49,216 nucleotides of DNA from Ruminococcus sp. (GTDB lineage Bacteria; Bacillota; Clostridia; Oscillospirales; Ruminococcaceae), in contig SVNV01000016.1 of assembly GCA_015066705.1 (NCBI GenBank), forward strand, positions 1-49,216, given 5' to 3'. A model generated the notes under the pieces. The model was given only the letters and a program-made list of their open reading frames with translations. It was not told the origin of the DNA and made no database searches. The first letter of the stretch is position 1. Every line of letters starts with the position of its first letter. Shown in pieces: positions 22,838 to 31,413 of the stretch. Both the position numbers and the translations under genes were made by a program.

Positions 22838-25800
22838 TTACTTTTCTTCGTTGTTGTAGAGCTTTGAAAGTCTTACGAGGTAATCGTATCTGTCAGCAGC
22901 GTTCTTAACAGCGTTGTCAAACAGCTTTTCAGCTCTTTCAGGATTCTGACGAGCAAGTGCGTTGTAACGAACTTCGCCCATGAGGAATTCCTTATAATCC
23001 TTTGAAGGTGCCTTAGAATCGAGGATAAATGGATTCTTGCCTTCTGCCTTGAGAGCAGGATTATATCTGAAGAGGTGCCAGTAACCAGCCTCAACAGCCT
23101 TCTTTTCTTCTGTCTGAGCAATGCTCATACCACCCTTGATTCCGTGGTTGATACATGGAGCATAAGCAATGATGAGTGAAGGTCCGTTGTAAGCTTCAGC
23201 TTCTGAAATAGCCTTGATACACTGATTCATGTCAGCACCCATAGCGATGTGTGCAACATAAACGTAACCGTAAGACATACCGATACCAGCGAGGTCCTTC
23301 TTCTTAACTTCCTTACCAGCTGCAGCGAACTGAGCGATAGCACCTGTTGGAGTTGACTTAGATGACTGTCCACCTGTATTTGAGTAAACTTCTGTGTCAA
23401 ATACGAAGATGTTTACGTCTTCGCCTGAAGCGATAACGTGGTCAAGACCTGAGAAACCGATGTCGTAAGCCCAACCGTCACCACCGAATACCCACATTGA
23501 CTTCTTTCTGAGGAAGTCAGCATCCTTAAGGATTTCTTCGCAAGCCTTAGTCTTTGACTTCTTAAGAGTAGCAATAAGAGCATCTGTTGCAGGTGAGTTA
23601 GCCTTACCGTCGTTTACAGTTGAGAGGTAACCTTCGATAGCAGCCTTAACCGGAGCAGACTTAGTTGTCTTCTGGAGTTCGAGGAGCTTAGCGATTGTTC
23701 TCTGTCTGATTGTATTCTGAGCGAGGAACATACCGTAGCCGTATTCAGCGTTGTCTTCAAAGAGTGAGTTAGCCCAAGCCGGACCCTTGCCGTCCTTGTT
23801 TGTTGTGTAAGGAGTTGAAGGAGCTGAACCACCCCAGATTGATGAACAACCTGTTGCGTTAGCGATATACATTCTGTCGCCGAAGAGCTGTGTGATAAGC
23901 TTAGCGTATGGTGTTTCACCACAACCAGCACAAGCGCCTGAGAATTCGAGGAGTGGCTGCTTGAACTGTGAGCCCTTAACAGTTGTTTCCTTGAACTTTT
24001 CAAGAACTTCCTTCTTTTCTGGGAGCTTAACGCCGTAGTTAAAGAGTTCCTGTTCAGCAAGCTGAGTTTCAAGTGGCATCATATTGAGAGCCTTGTTACC
24101 CTTCTTACCAGGACAAACGTTTACACATGAACCACAACCTGTACAGTCAAGAGCTGACATTGTCATTACAAAGTAGTAGCCAGCCATACCTGTGCAAGGG
24201 ATAGCCTTATCCTTAGCAATAGCTGGAGCCTTCTTAAGCTCGTCTTCTGTCATAACAACAGGACGGATAACAGCGTGTGGACATACATATGAACAGAAGT
24301 TACACTGGATACAGTTTTCGCTCTTCCACATTGGAACGTCGATAGCGATGCCTCTCTTTTCAAATGCAGCAGAACCCTGTGGGAAAGTACCGTCAGCCAT
24401 ATCAACGAATGTTGAAACAGGGAGCTTGTCGCCTTCCTGAGCGTTACAAGGAATCTGAATTTCGTTTACGAACTTTTCAAGAGTCTTGTCATCGCACTTA
24501 ACCTTAGGCATACCCATAGCTGTATTCTTAGCCTTAGCCCAGGCAGCAGGAATCTTAACTTCGTGAATCTGCTGGTAACCAGCGTCGATAGCGTCGTGGT
24601 TCATCTTAACGATAGCTTCACCCTTCTTTGAGTAAGAAGCAGTAGCAGCGTCCTTCATAAACTTAACAGCTTCTTCGATTGGAATAATGTTAGCAAGCTT
24701 GAAGAATGCTGACTGGAGAACAGTATTGATTCTTGAACCAAGACCGATTTCCTTACCAATCTTAACGCCGTTGATTGTATAGAACTTAATGTTGTTTTCA
24801 GCAATATATCTCTTTACCTGACCTGGGAGGTGCTTATCAAGCTCCTTATCTGTCCACTGACAGTTGAGGAGGAATGTTCCGCCTGGCTTAACGTCAGAAA
24901 CCATGTCGTACTTTGTGATATAGCTTTCGTTATGACAAGCAACAAAGTCAGCCTGGTTGATGAGGTATGTTGACTTGATAGGTGTCTTACCAAATCTGAG
25001 GTGAGAAACAGTTACACCACCTGACTTCTTTGAGTCATATGCAAAGTATGCCTGAGCGTACATATCTGTGTGGTCACCGATAATCTTGATTGAGTTCTTG
25101 TTAGCACCAACAGTACCGTCAGCACCAAGTCCCCAGAACTTACAAGCTGTTGTGCCCTGTGGAGCAGAGTCAAGCTTGCCTTCAGTTGTGAGTGAAAGGT
25201 TTGTAACGTCGTCTGTGATACCGATTGTGAATTCTTCCTTATAAGTATCGTTGTGGAAGAAGAATGAGTTCCAAAATACAGCCTTAATCTGTGCAGGTGT
25301 TGTATCCTTTGAACCGAGACCGTAACGACCGTGAGCAATAATCATTTCCGGTCTGAACTTCTTCATTGTAGCAGCAACATCGAGGTAAAGTGGTTCACCA
25401 AGTGAGCCTGGTTCCTTTGAACGGTCGAGAACAGAAATCTGCTTACATGTTGCAGGAATAGCCTCATTGAACTTGTCTGAACACCAAGGTCTGTAAAGTC
25501 TGACCTTAACAAGACCGAGCTTTGTGCCTTCTGTTGCGTTGAGGTAATCGATTGTTTCTTCGATTGTGTCACAAACTGAACCCATAGCTACGATAACGTG
25601 GTCAGCATCTGGTGCGCCGTAGTAGTTAAAGAGCTTATAGTCTGTACCAATCTTTTCGTTTACCTTGTTCATGTATTCTTCAACTACTGCAGGAATTTCG
25701 TTGTAGTAGTTGTTACAAGCTTCTCTTGCCTGGAAGAAAATGTCGCCATTCTGAGCTGTACCTCTGAGAACCGGGTGTTCTGGGTTGATAGCTCTGTTTC

Positions 25801-26410
25801 TGAATGCCTCAATAGCGTCCATGTCAACCATTGACTTAACGTCTTCCTTGTCCCAAACTTCAATCTTCTGAATTTCGTGTGAAGTTCTGAAACCGTCAAA
25901 GAAGTGGAGGAATGGTACTCTTCCCTTGATTGTTGAAAGGTGAGCTACTGTACCGAGGTCCATAACTTCCTGTGGGTTAGTCGAAGCGAGCATTGCAAAG
26001 CCTGTCTGACGGCATGCATATACGTCAGAGTGGTCTCCGAAAATGTTAAGAGCGTGTGAAGCTACGCATCTTGCTGAAACGTGAATTACGCAAGGAAGAA
26101 GCTCACCGGCAATCTTATACATATTAGGAATCATAAGAAGAAGACCCTGTGATGCTGTGTATGTTGTTGTAAGTGCACCAGCTGAAAGTGAGCCGTGTAC
26201 TGTACCTGAAGCTCCGGCTTCTGACTGCATTTCTGCAACCTTAACCGGCTGGTCGAAGATGTTTGTCTGTCCCTTAGCAGACCACTGGTCTGTAACTTCA
26301 GCCATTACTGAAGAAGGGGTAATAGGATAGATAGCAGCGACTTCTGTGAAAGGGTATGATGCCCATGCAGCAGCGTTGTTTCCGTCCATGGTTTTCATTT
26401 TTCTTGCCAT
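22838..26410 (-). CDS. nifJ: Pyruvate:ferredoxin (flavodoxin) oxidoreductase
   Basis: A 1190-residue single-chain PFOR that oxidises pyruvate to acetyl-CoA and CO2 and reduces ferredoxin, the central step of clostridial fermentation. Visible in order: the N-terminal pyrimidine-binding domain (YPITPSSVMAEVTDQW), the gamma-type domain, a double-cluster ferredoxin domain (CIQCNFCSYVCP near residue 690 and CTGCGSCVNVCP near 745), a further cluster Cys pair in FSGACAGCGETPY, and the thiamine-diphosphate site GGDGWAYDIGFSG with DTEVYSNTGG. Length is standard. The start has AGGAGG ahead of it. Codon use is strongly biased, as in highly expressed genes. It is monocistronic, with its own promoter and terminator. 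Confidence 0.97.
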   Translation of the reverse strand: MARKMKTMDGNNAAAWASYPFTEVAAIYPITPSSVMAEVTDQWSAKGQTNIFDQPVKVAEMQSEAGASGTVHGSLSAGALTTTYTASQGLLLMIPNMYKIAGELLPCVIHVSARCVASHALNIFGDHSDVYACRQTGFAMLASTNPQEVMDLGTVAHLSTIKGRVPFLHFFDGFRTSHEIQKIEVWDKEDVKSMVDMDAIEAFRNRAINPEHPVLRGTAQNGDIFFQAREACNNYYNEIPAVVEEYMNKVNEKIGTDYKLFNYYGAPDADHVIVAMGSVCDTIEETIDYLNATEGTKLGLVKVRLYRPWCSDKFNEAIPATCKQISVLDRSKEPGSLGEPLYLDVAATMKKFRPEMIIAHGRYGLGSKDTTPAQIKAVFWNSFFFHNDTYKEEFTIGITDDVTNLSLTTEGKLDSAPQGTTACKFWGLGADGTVGANKNSIKIIGDHTDMYAQAYFAYDSKKSGGVTVSHLRFGKTPIKSTYLINQADFVACHNESYITKYDMVSDVKPGGTFLLNCQWTDKELDKHLPGQVKRYIAENNIKFYTINGVKIGKEIGLGSRINTVLQSAFFKLANIIPIEEAVKFMKDAATASYSKKGEAIVKMNHDAIDAGYQQIHEVKIPAAWAKAKNTAMGMPKVKCDDKTLEKFVNEIQIPCNAQEGDKLPVSTFVDMADGTFPQGSAAFEKRGIAIDVPMWKSENCIQCNFCSYVCPHAVIRPVVMTEDELKKAPAIAKDKAIPCTGMAGYYFVMTMSALDCTGCGSCVNVCPGKKGNKALNMMPLETQLAEQELFNYGVKLPEKKEVLEKFKETTVKGSQFKQPLLEFSGACAGCGETPYAKLITQLFGDRMYIANATGCSSIWGGSAPSTPYTTNKDGKGPAWANSLFEDNAEYGYGMFLAQNTIRQRTIAKLLELQKTTKSAPVKAAIEGYLSTVNDGKANSPATDALIATLKKSKTKACEEILKDADFLRKKSMWVFGGDGWAYDIGFSGLDHVIASGEDVNIFVFDTEVYSNTGGQSSKSTPTGAIAQFAAAGKEVKKKDLAGIGMSYGYVYVAHIAMGADMNQCIKAISEAEAYNGPSLIIAYAPCINHGIKGGMSIAQTEEKKAVEAGYWHLFRYNPALKAEGKNPFILDSKAPSKDYKEFLMGEVRYNALARQNPERAEKLFDNAVKNAADRYDYLVRLSKLYNNEEK

Positions 26411-26514
26411 TTTTTATCCTCCTAAAAAGATTAAGTTAAATATAAACCTTAGCAATGCAGATTAACTTTTGCGGATTCGTTGTTCCCAAAATAAACACAT
26501 TACTTCAAATATAC

Positions 26515-26543
26515 ATTTTATCACAAATAACGCCTTTTGTAAA
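26515..26543 (-). promoter_or_regulatory. Promoter of nifJ
   Basis: On the minus strand TTTACA (26538-26543) and TAAAAT (26515-26520) are separated by 17 bases, leaving a leader of roughly 100 bases before the start codon. Confidence 0.6.
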
Positions 26544-26676
26544 TAGAAAAACGATATTTTTTTGAAATTCCCGAGAATTTACACCTTGTTAAAAAATTAA
26601 CTACCGTCTTTTGTTATTCTGCACTTTAAACAAAAAAGTTTTATTGTAATTGTGCGAAAACACCAAAGCTTTTTGG

Positions 26677-26705
26677 TTGCGAAAAAAAGTAAAATATGGT
26701 ATGAT
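26677..26705 (+). promoter_or_regulatory. Promoter of the mannanase gene
   Basis: TTGCGA (26677-26682) and TATGAT (26700-26705) lie 17 bases apart, giving a leader of about 80 bases to the GH26 start codon. Confidence 0.6.
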
Positions 26706-26793
26706 TATGGTGTGTGTATTTTTATGTAGAAATATGCCGTAATAAGAAAAATTTTCCCGTGGGAATCCCACTGAAGCAATAAAGGACTGAAAT

Positions 26794-28395
26794 ATGAAAA
26801 CACTTAAAAAACTCACCTGCTGTCTTATGGTGGCGGCAATGCTTTTCACTACCGCCTGCTCGGCTGTCGAAGACGGGGACAAGAATTCTTCCCTGACCCA
26901 AAGCTCGCAGAAGAAACCAACAACCTCCCTGTCATCCACCACAAAGCCTGCGACAACAACTGAAAAATCAGAAATTCCCGCTGTGGAGCTTAACTATACC
27001 AAGTTCAAGAAGGTCTATAATGCTGCTGACGGCGAATTTTTTGGAAATGTCAATCTTTCCACAAACCGAAAGGGTTACAGCGATAAAAAGGGCTGTGCCG
27101 CCGGTTTTACCGACCCCGCAACAGACGACTGGAGCATAAAGGTTACTCTTCCGGAAACACAGTATTATGACTTCACGCTTTCTGTCGGAGCTGACAAAAA
27201 GGTTACAAACAGCCTTCTGGTTGACGGTGTTGTATTAGAAACCTTTACTGTCAACAAAATCAGTGGCTTTAAGAAAATCACCTTTGAAAATGTATATATG
27301 CAAAAAGGCGAATACACCATTTCATTCGGACTTCTTGACGGAGAATTTTTCCTTGACCGTCTTGAAATTTCCGCAAACGATGAGATTTCAAAGCTGGATT
27401 TGACTCTTGAGTACCCTGCGCTTTCAAACACCTCGCCGTCGGAAAATGCTGAAAAGCTGTACGATTTAATCTGTAGCCTTTACGGAAAGAATATTCTGAG
27501 CGGACAGTATGTTTCGATGGGCTCAAATGCTGAAATTGCAGCGATTTACGATAAAACAGGTAAACATCCTGCAATACGTTTTTCTGACCTGCTTTACTAC
27601 ACAGCCGACGAGGGCGTTTTCGCCGATGAGATTTCACCTGCTCTTGAATGGTGGGAAAACGGCGGTATTGTCGGCTTCAGCTGGCATTGGGCTGCACCGA
27701 TGAACGAGGGAAGCTTCTATTCCTCAGAAACGGAATTTGACCTTTCAAAGGCTGTTACCGAGATGGACATTTCAACTCTTGATTTCAGCAGAATAGCTGA
27801 GCTTTGCGACGAAAGAGCTATCAGCGAGGAATGTCTTGAAATCGTCCGTGACATTGACCTCATAGCAGAAAATCTCAGGAGCTTCCGTGACCGTGACGTG
27901 CCTGTACTTTTCAGACCTCTTCACGAAGCAAGCGGAGGCTGGTTCTGGTGGGGCTGTGACCCTGATTCCTACAAATGGCTGTGGGAGCTTCTCTACAAGC
28001 GTTTTACAGATTACCATAACCTTGATAATCTCATCTGGGTATGGAATGCTCAGAACCCTGCGTGGTATGTAGGCGACAAATACTGCGATATCATTTCTGC
28101 GGATATTTATTCGGCGGCTTCTACCGACAGACAGATAAATGCTTTTCTTTCCCTTAACAAGGTTTCCGACTCAAAGCCTGTTGCTCTGTCGGAATGCGAT
28201 ACGCTTCCGTCAGCAACAACACTTTCACGTGACAAGACCTTCTGGAGCTATTTCAGCTTCTGGTGTGGGGATTATATTATTGACAGCGACGGAAAGCTCA
28301 ATCAGGAAAACATTTCAAACGACGCACTTGTAAATCTCTACAATAATACCGTTGTCCTGACAAGAGAAGACTTTATTGAACTCTGGCAACCCTAA
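26794..28395 (+). CDS. GH26 beta-mannanase lipoprotein with CBM35-like domain
   Basis: A 533-residue secreted enzyme that cuts beta-1,4-mannans at the cell surface. The first 22 residues are a lipoprotein signal peptide with lipobox FTTAC. A Ser/Thr-rich linker leads to a beta-sandwich module (about residues 65-205; KKGCAAGFTDPATDDW and FFLDRLEIS) that looks like a CBM35-type carbohydrate-binding domain. The GH26 catalytic domain follows, from about 215 to the end. Its acid/base Glu is residue 378 in RPLHEASGGWFWWG and its nucleophile Glu is residue 467 in ALSECDTL. NGGIVGFSWHWAAP is also typical. It has its own promoter and no operon partner. Mannan use fits a plant-fibre degrader. The CBM family assignment is less certain than the catalytic one. 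Confidence 0.9.
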   Translation: MKTLKKLTCCLMVAAMLFTTACSAVEDGDKNSSLTQSSQKKPTTSLSSTTKPATTTEKSEIPAVELNYTKFKKVYNAADGEFFGNVNLSTNRKGYSDKKGCAAGFTDPATDDWSIKVTLPETQYYDFTLSVGADKKVTNSLLVDGVVLETFTVNKISGFKKITFENVYMQKGEYTISFGLLDGEFFLDRLEISANDEISKLDLTLEYPALSNTSPSENAEKLYDLICSLYGKNILSGQYVSMGSNAEIAAIYDKTGKHPAIRFSDLLYYTADEGVFADEISPALEWWENGGIVGFSWHWAAPMNEGSFYSSETEFDLSKAVTEMDISTLDFSRIAELCDERAISEECLEIVRDIDLIAENLRSFRDRDVPVLFRPLHEASGGWFWWGCDPDSYKWLWELLYKRFTDYHNLDNLIWVWNAQNPAWYVGDKYCDIISADIYSAASTDRQINAFLSLNKVSDSKPVALSECDTLPSATTLSRDKTFWSYFSFWCGDYIIDSDGKLNQENISNDALVNLYNNTVVLTREDFIELWQP

Positions 28396-28549
28396 CGGTT
28401 GCGCTGTTCTCCCTCGCGACCAATTTGACGGAACTTGAATTTTCGCGTGCTCGGGGCTATCGGCTCGCTTGACGCTCGCCTTATGTTAGCTATCTGTCAC
28501 ACATTTTGTGGCGTGTTTCGCCGTCGGATTTAATAGTAAAATAGACAAA
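28396..28549. other. GC-rich spacer with partial hairpins
   Basis: No gene is seen. GGTTGCG/CGCGACC (28398-28421) can pair, as can GGCG/CGCC (28510-28522) and, at long range, GACGG (28427-28431) with CCGTC (28521-28525). The composition resembles the cloverleaf elements, but a clean closing stem with three hairpins could not be drawn. It may be a degraded copy. Confidence 0.3.
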
Positions 28550-28576
28550 AAAGCGTACGGAAAATCCGTACGCTTT
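28550..28576 (-). terminator. Terminator of the aquaporin gene
   Basis: AAAGCGTACGG (28550-28560) pairs perfectly with CCGTACGCTTT (28566-28576) around an AAAAT loop. On the minus strand it lies 17 bases past the stop and is followed by TTTTGTC. Confidence 0.8.
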
Positions 28577-28593
28577 AATTATTTTTTGAGATA

Positions 28594-29331
28594 TTAGTTG
28601 TTTTCTTCTTTCTTTCTGAGAAGAATGCTGTTTACAAGTGCAGCGAGGAATGCGCCAACCATTGGTCCTACGATAAATACCCAGAGCTGAGCGATTGAAT
28701 CGCCATTTGTCTTGTCAATAGCAAAGATAGCCGGAGCAATACTTCTTGCAGGGTTTACAGATGTACCTGTGAGGTTGATACCGAGAAGATGAACAAATGT
28801 AAGAGCGATACCAATGAAGATTGGAGCGTGCTTCTTTGTTCCTTCGTCCTTGCTTTCTGTGATGTTGATGATAACAAGAACAAATACGAATGTAAGAATG
28901 ATTTCAACGAGAAGTGCGCCGAAGAAATTCATATTTCCAAAGCCGTTAGCACCGTATGCTGTGTCGCCGATACCTGCTGAAACCATCTTTTCCTTTTCTG
29001 CATCCCAAATTTTGCCGAGAGCACCTGTTGCAACGATAATAGCAAGCACGCCTGTTGCAGCAAAAGCACCAACAACCTGTGAGATAACGTATCCAACGAA
29101 TTCGTCAACCTTCATCTTGCCGTCAACCATCATAGCAAATGAAACAGCAGGATTGAGGTGCGCACCGCTGATTTTGCCAAATGTGTACGCAGCAGCGATA
29201 ATTGAAATACCAAATGCGAGTGAAGTAGCAACAACGCTTGCGCCTGTTACCATTGCAGTACCACAGCCGAAGAATACGAGGATAAATGTTCCGAGAACTT
29301 CAGCTATGTACTTCTGTGTTTTTTCGTTCAT
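28594..29331 (-). CDS. Aquaporin / MIP-family channel
   Basis: A 245-residue membrane channel for water or small neutral solutes. Six hydrophobic segments surround the two pore half-helices carrying the NPA motifs: GAHLNPAVSFAM near residue 65 and GTSVNPARSIAPAIF near 195. VFFGCGTAMV at the N terminus is typical of the AqpZ branch. The Arg after the second NPA is present. Sequence features favour a water channel over a glycerol facilitator, since no glpK or other glycerol genes are nearby, but the choice is not firm. A strong AGGAGG precedes the start, and the gene is monocistronic. Confidence 0.92.
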   Translation of the reverse strand: MNEKTQKYIAEVLGTFILVFFGCGTAMVTGASVVATSLAFGISIIAAAYTFGKISGAHLNPAVSFAMMVDGKMKVDEFVGYVISQVVGAFAATGVLAIIVATGALGKIWDAEKEKMVSAGIGDTAYGANGFGNMNFFGALLVEIILTFVFVLVIINITESKDEGTKKHAPIFIGIALTFVHLLGINLTGTSVNPARSIAPAIFAIDKTNGDSIAQLWVFIVGPMVGAFLAALVNSILLRKKEENN

Positions 29332-29500
29332 AATAAATTCCTCCTAAAAATATTAGAAACAAACATTTCTAAGGTTAATTTTAACTCAAAATCCAGTTTT
29401 TTTCAATAGTTTTACCCGATTTTATGAAATTTCTGTAACATTAAACAAATCTCACAAGCGAAAATTATATACTTTTTTACAGACGAAAATGTCATTAAAA

Positions 29501-29529
29501 ACCCACTGCCGAATTTTTCGACAGTGGGT
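29501..29529 (-). terminator. Terminator of the 93-residue gene
   Basis: ACCCACTGCCG (29501-29511) pairs with CGACAGTGGGT (29519-29529) with one mismatch. On the minus strand it is followed by TTTTTAATG, 27 bases past the stop codon. Confidence 0.75.
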
Positions 29530-29556
29530 AAATCTTAGGTTATGGATTAACAGTAA

Positions 29557-29838
29557 TCAATAATTTCCCAGCCAAGCGCAGGCGATGTCAAGAGCTTCGT
29601 AAAGGCTGGATTTTTCTGCATTTTTGACAAAAATCTTGTCAAAAGGCAGGTCCTTAGCAGTCGCCATCTTGATAATTCTCACCTTGGAAGCAACCTGAAT
29701 ACCGTTTTCTTCCTTGGTTTCTTCTATCTGCATACGCACAACGTATTCGTCTGACATATTACCGTAATAAAGCTCATTTCCTTTTCTCACGAGAGGGAGT
29801 CCCTTATATGTGAAAAAGGTCTCGTTAATTTCTGCCAT
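29557..29838 (-). CDS. Conserved-looking small protein of unknown function
   Basis: I do not recognise this 93-residue protein by name. It has no membrane segment or signal peptide. A beta-rich start (FFTYKGLPLVRKGNELYYG) and the middle VASKVRIIKMATAKDLPF suggest a small beta-sheet domain, and the end SSLYEALDIACAWLGNY suggests a helix. A ribosome site GAAAGG precedes the start and a good terminator follows the stop, so it is very likely real. It lies downstream of the Gld-type transport genes with a 69-base gap and could share their transcript. No function can be assigned. Confidence 0.75.
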   Translation of the reverse strand: MAEINETFFTYKGLPLVRKGNELYYGNMSDEYVVRMQIEETKEENGIQVASKVRIIKMATAKDLPFDKIFVKNAEKSSLYEALDIACAWLGNY

Positions 29839-29907
29839 AAAGCGTCAGTCCTTTCTGAAAGTTTTATCCAAAAACATTTTATCATATTTCCACTGAAATT
29901 GCAACCT

Positions 29908-31395
29908 TTATACGTGGCTCTTGATTTCGTCGCCGTTAATAAGGTTGGTAATGTTTTCTGAAAGAAGGTCTGTCCATGTTCTTGCAATCAAAAACTGTGG
30001 TCTGTCGTTAAGGAATACTATTGTTCTTCTTTCTGTATCCTTTACAAACTCCAGCTTGTCGGTTTTACCGTCCTTTGTGTTGATTTCAACAGTTATATAA
30101 GGGTCCTTGACGGTTTCTTTCCAGTAAATCTGGTTTGTCGGACAGGTAATAACATACTGATAGAATGTTCTGAAAAGGTCAACGTCAACCTTTTCTCCGT
30201 TTACTGTAACCTCAGACGGAGCATTTTCGCCCTCGCCCATAAGGTCGATTTCGTAGGTTTCGTTTTTATCCTTTATGAGAATAGAATCAACATCATAGAT
30301 GTAGTTGCTGGTCATAAGTGTGGAAATTGCGTCCTCCGGCTTGAAGGTTGCCCAAGGAAGAGAATCCACCGGCACCGAGAAAATAACGTCTGTTTTTTCA
30401 ACGCCCTCGATGTAAGCATAATATCCCGCAACATTTGAAGTCTGGTTTCCGCTTTCGTCGAGATAGTAAATAGGCTTTCCGATAGAAAGCGTGTAGCTTT
30501 CGCCTGTGCCTATTTCAAGAGTAACAACAGTTGTCGGCTTGTCGAGACCGTATTCTGCAAAATCCTTTTCATCAGGATAAGCAACAATAGCCTGCTCTGC
30601 CTTGAGTCCCCATAAGCCGTGAGTGAGGTTTACTGAATTTGTAACATTAAGAGGCATAGTAATAGGCTCGTACATAATTTCTGACGAAACAATACTGCTT
30701 TCCTCGCCAACGGTCTTGAACTTGACAACATAATCCAAATCTGTTCTCTTTACAGTAAGGTCGGTGATTGAAGGCCAGTTGTCTGTGTTGTCAGGATTTT
30801 CAAGCAAAGTCAGGTCGGCGAAATATTCAGGCTTGTTCATATAGTAGCGAAGCCCTTTTTCGTTTGCTGTATAGACTTTTGTCTGTCCCTTTTCGCAAAG
30901 GTAGAAATATCCGTCCTTAGGGCTTTCGTTTCCGATAAGGAAGGTTTTTACAGTCTGGTCAACGTCAGCGTAAGAAACTGTAAAGGTTGACTTAGGCTCT
31001 GTAAGACCGTACTTTGAAAGGTCGCTTGCGTTTTCCTCAACCACATCAAGATAAGAAACAGAAGCGGCGATATTTGCAGCGGCAGTAGTAAGAGTGCTGT
31101 TCTGTTCGATATCCTTTATTTCCTCAATAGTCCACTTGTCGCCACCCGTTTTATTCTGGATAAAGCTGAGCTTTCCGAATTCGTTTTCAACAATAATGCT
31201 TTTTACCTGTGTCTTGTCGTAATTAAAAAGCGGGGTTTCTTTTTGTGTCAGAACATCATTTGTTCCCTGTGAGGAATCATTATCCGAAGGTTTTTTCTCA
31301 TCGTCCTTTGCCTGAGCCAGCAGAACTACTGCAACTACTGCAAGACAGAGCACAAAAACTCCGCAGACGATAAGACTTTTAAGCTTAGAATTCAT
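29908..31395 (-). CDS. DUF4340-domain membrane-anchored protein
   Basis: A 495-residue protein with one N-terminal transmembrane segment (about residues 7-28, LIVCGVFVLCLAVVAVVLLA), a Ser/Asp-rich linker and a long extracytoplasmic region with repeated beta-type units (for example KSIIVENEFGKLSFIQN and SKYGLTEPKSTFTVSY, then FAEYGLDKPTTVVTLEIG). This repeat pattern is typical of DUF4340 proteins, which accompany Gld-type ABC systems. It lies 18 bases after the GldG-like gene, and its role is presumably extracellular support of that transporter. The exact function is unknown. Confidence 0.82.
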   Translation of the reverse strand: MNSKLKSLIVCGVFVLCLAVVAVVLLAQAKDDEKKPSDNDSSQGTNDVLTQKETPLFNYDKTQVKSIIVENEFGKLSFIQNKTGGDKWTIEEIKDIEQNSTLTTAAANIAASVSYLDVVEENASDLSKYGLTEPKSTFTVSYADVDQTVKTFLIGNESPKDGYFYLCEKGQTKVYTANEKGLRYYMNKPEYFADLTLLENPDNTDNWPSITDLTVKRTDLDYVVKFKTVGEESSIVSSEIMYEPITMPLNVTNSVNLTHGLWGLKAEQAIVAYPDEKDFAEYGLDKPTTVVTLEIGTGESYTLSIGKPIYYLDESGNQTSNVAGYYAYIEGVEKTDVIFSVPVDSLPWATFKPEDAISTLMTSNYIYDVDSILIKDKNETYEIDLMGEGENAPSEVTVNGEKVDVDLFRTFYQYVITCPTNQIYWKETVKDPYITVEINTKDGKTDKLEFVKDTERRTIVFLNDRPQFLIARTWTDLLSENITNLINGDEIKSHV

Positions 31396-31413
31396 CTTAA
31401 AAAATCCCTTTCT

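Noticed and set aside
28396..28549. A fourth cloverleaf element
   Set aside because: Only partial stems could be drawn, with no closing stem of eight or more clean pairs; at best a degraded copy.
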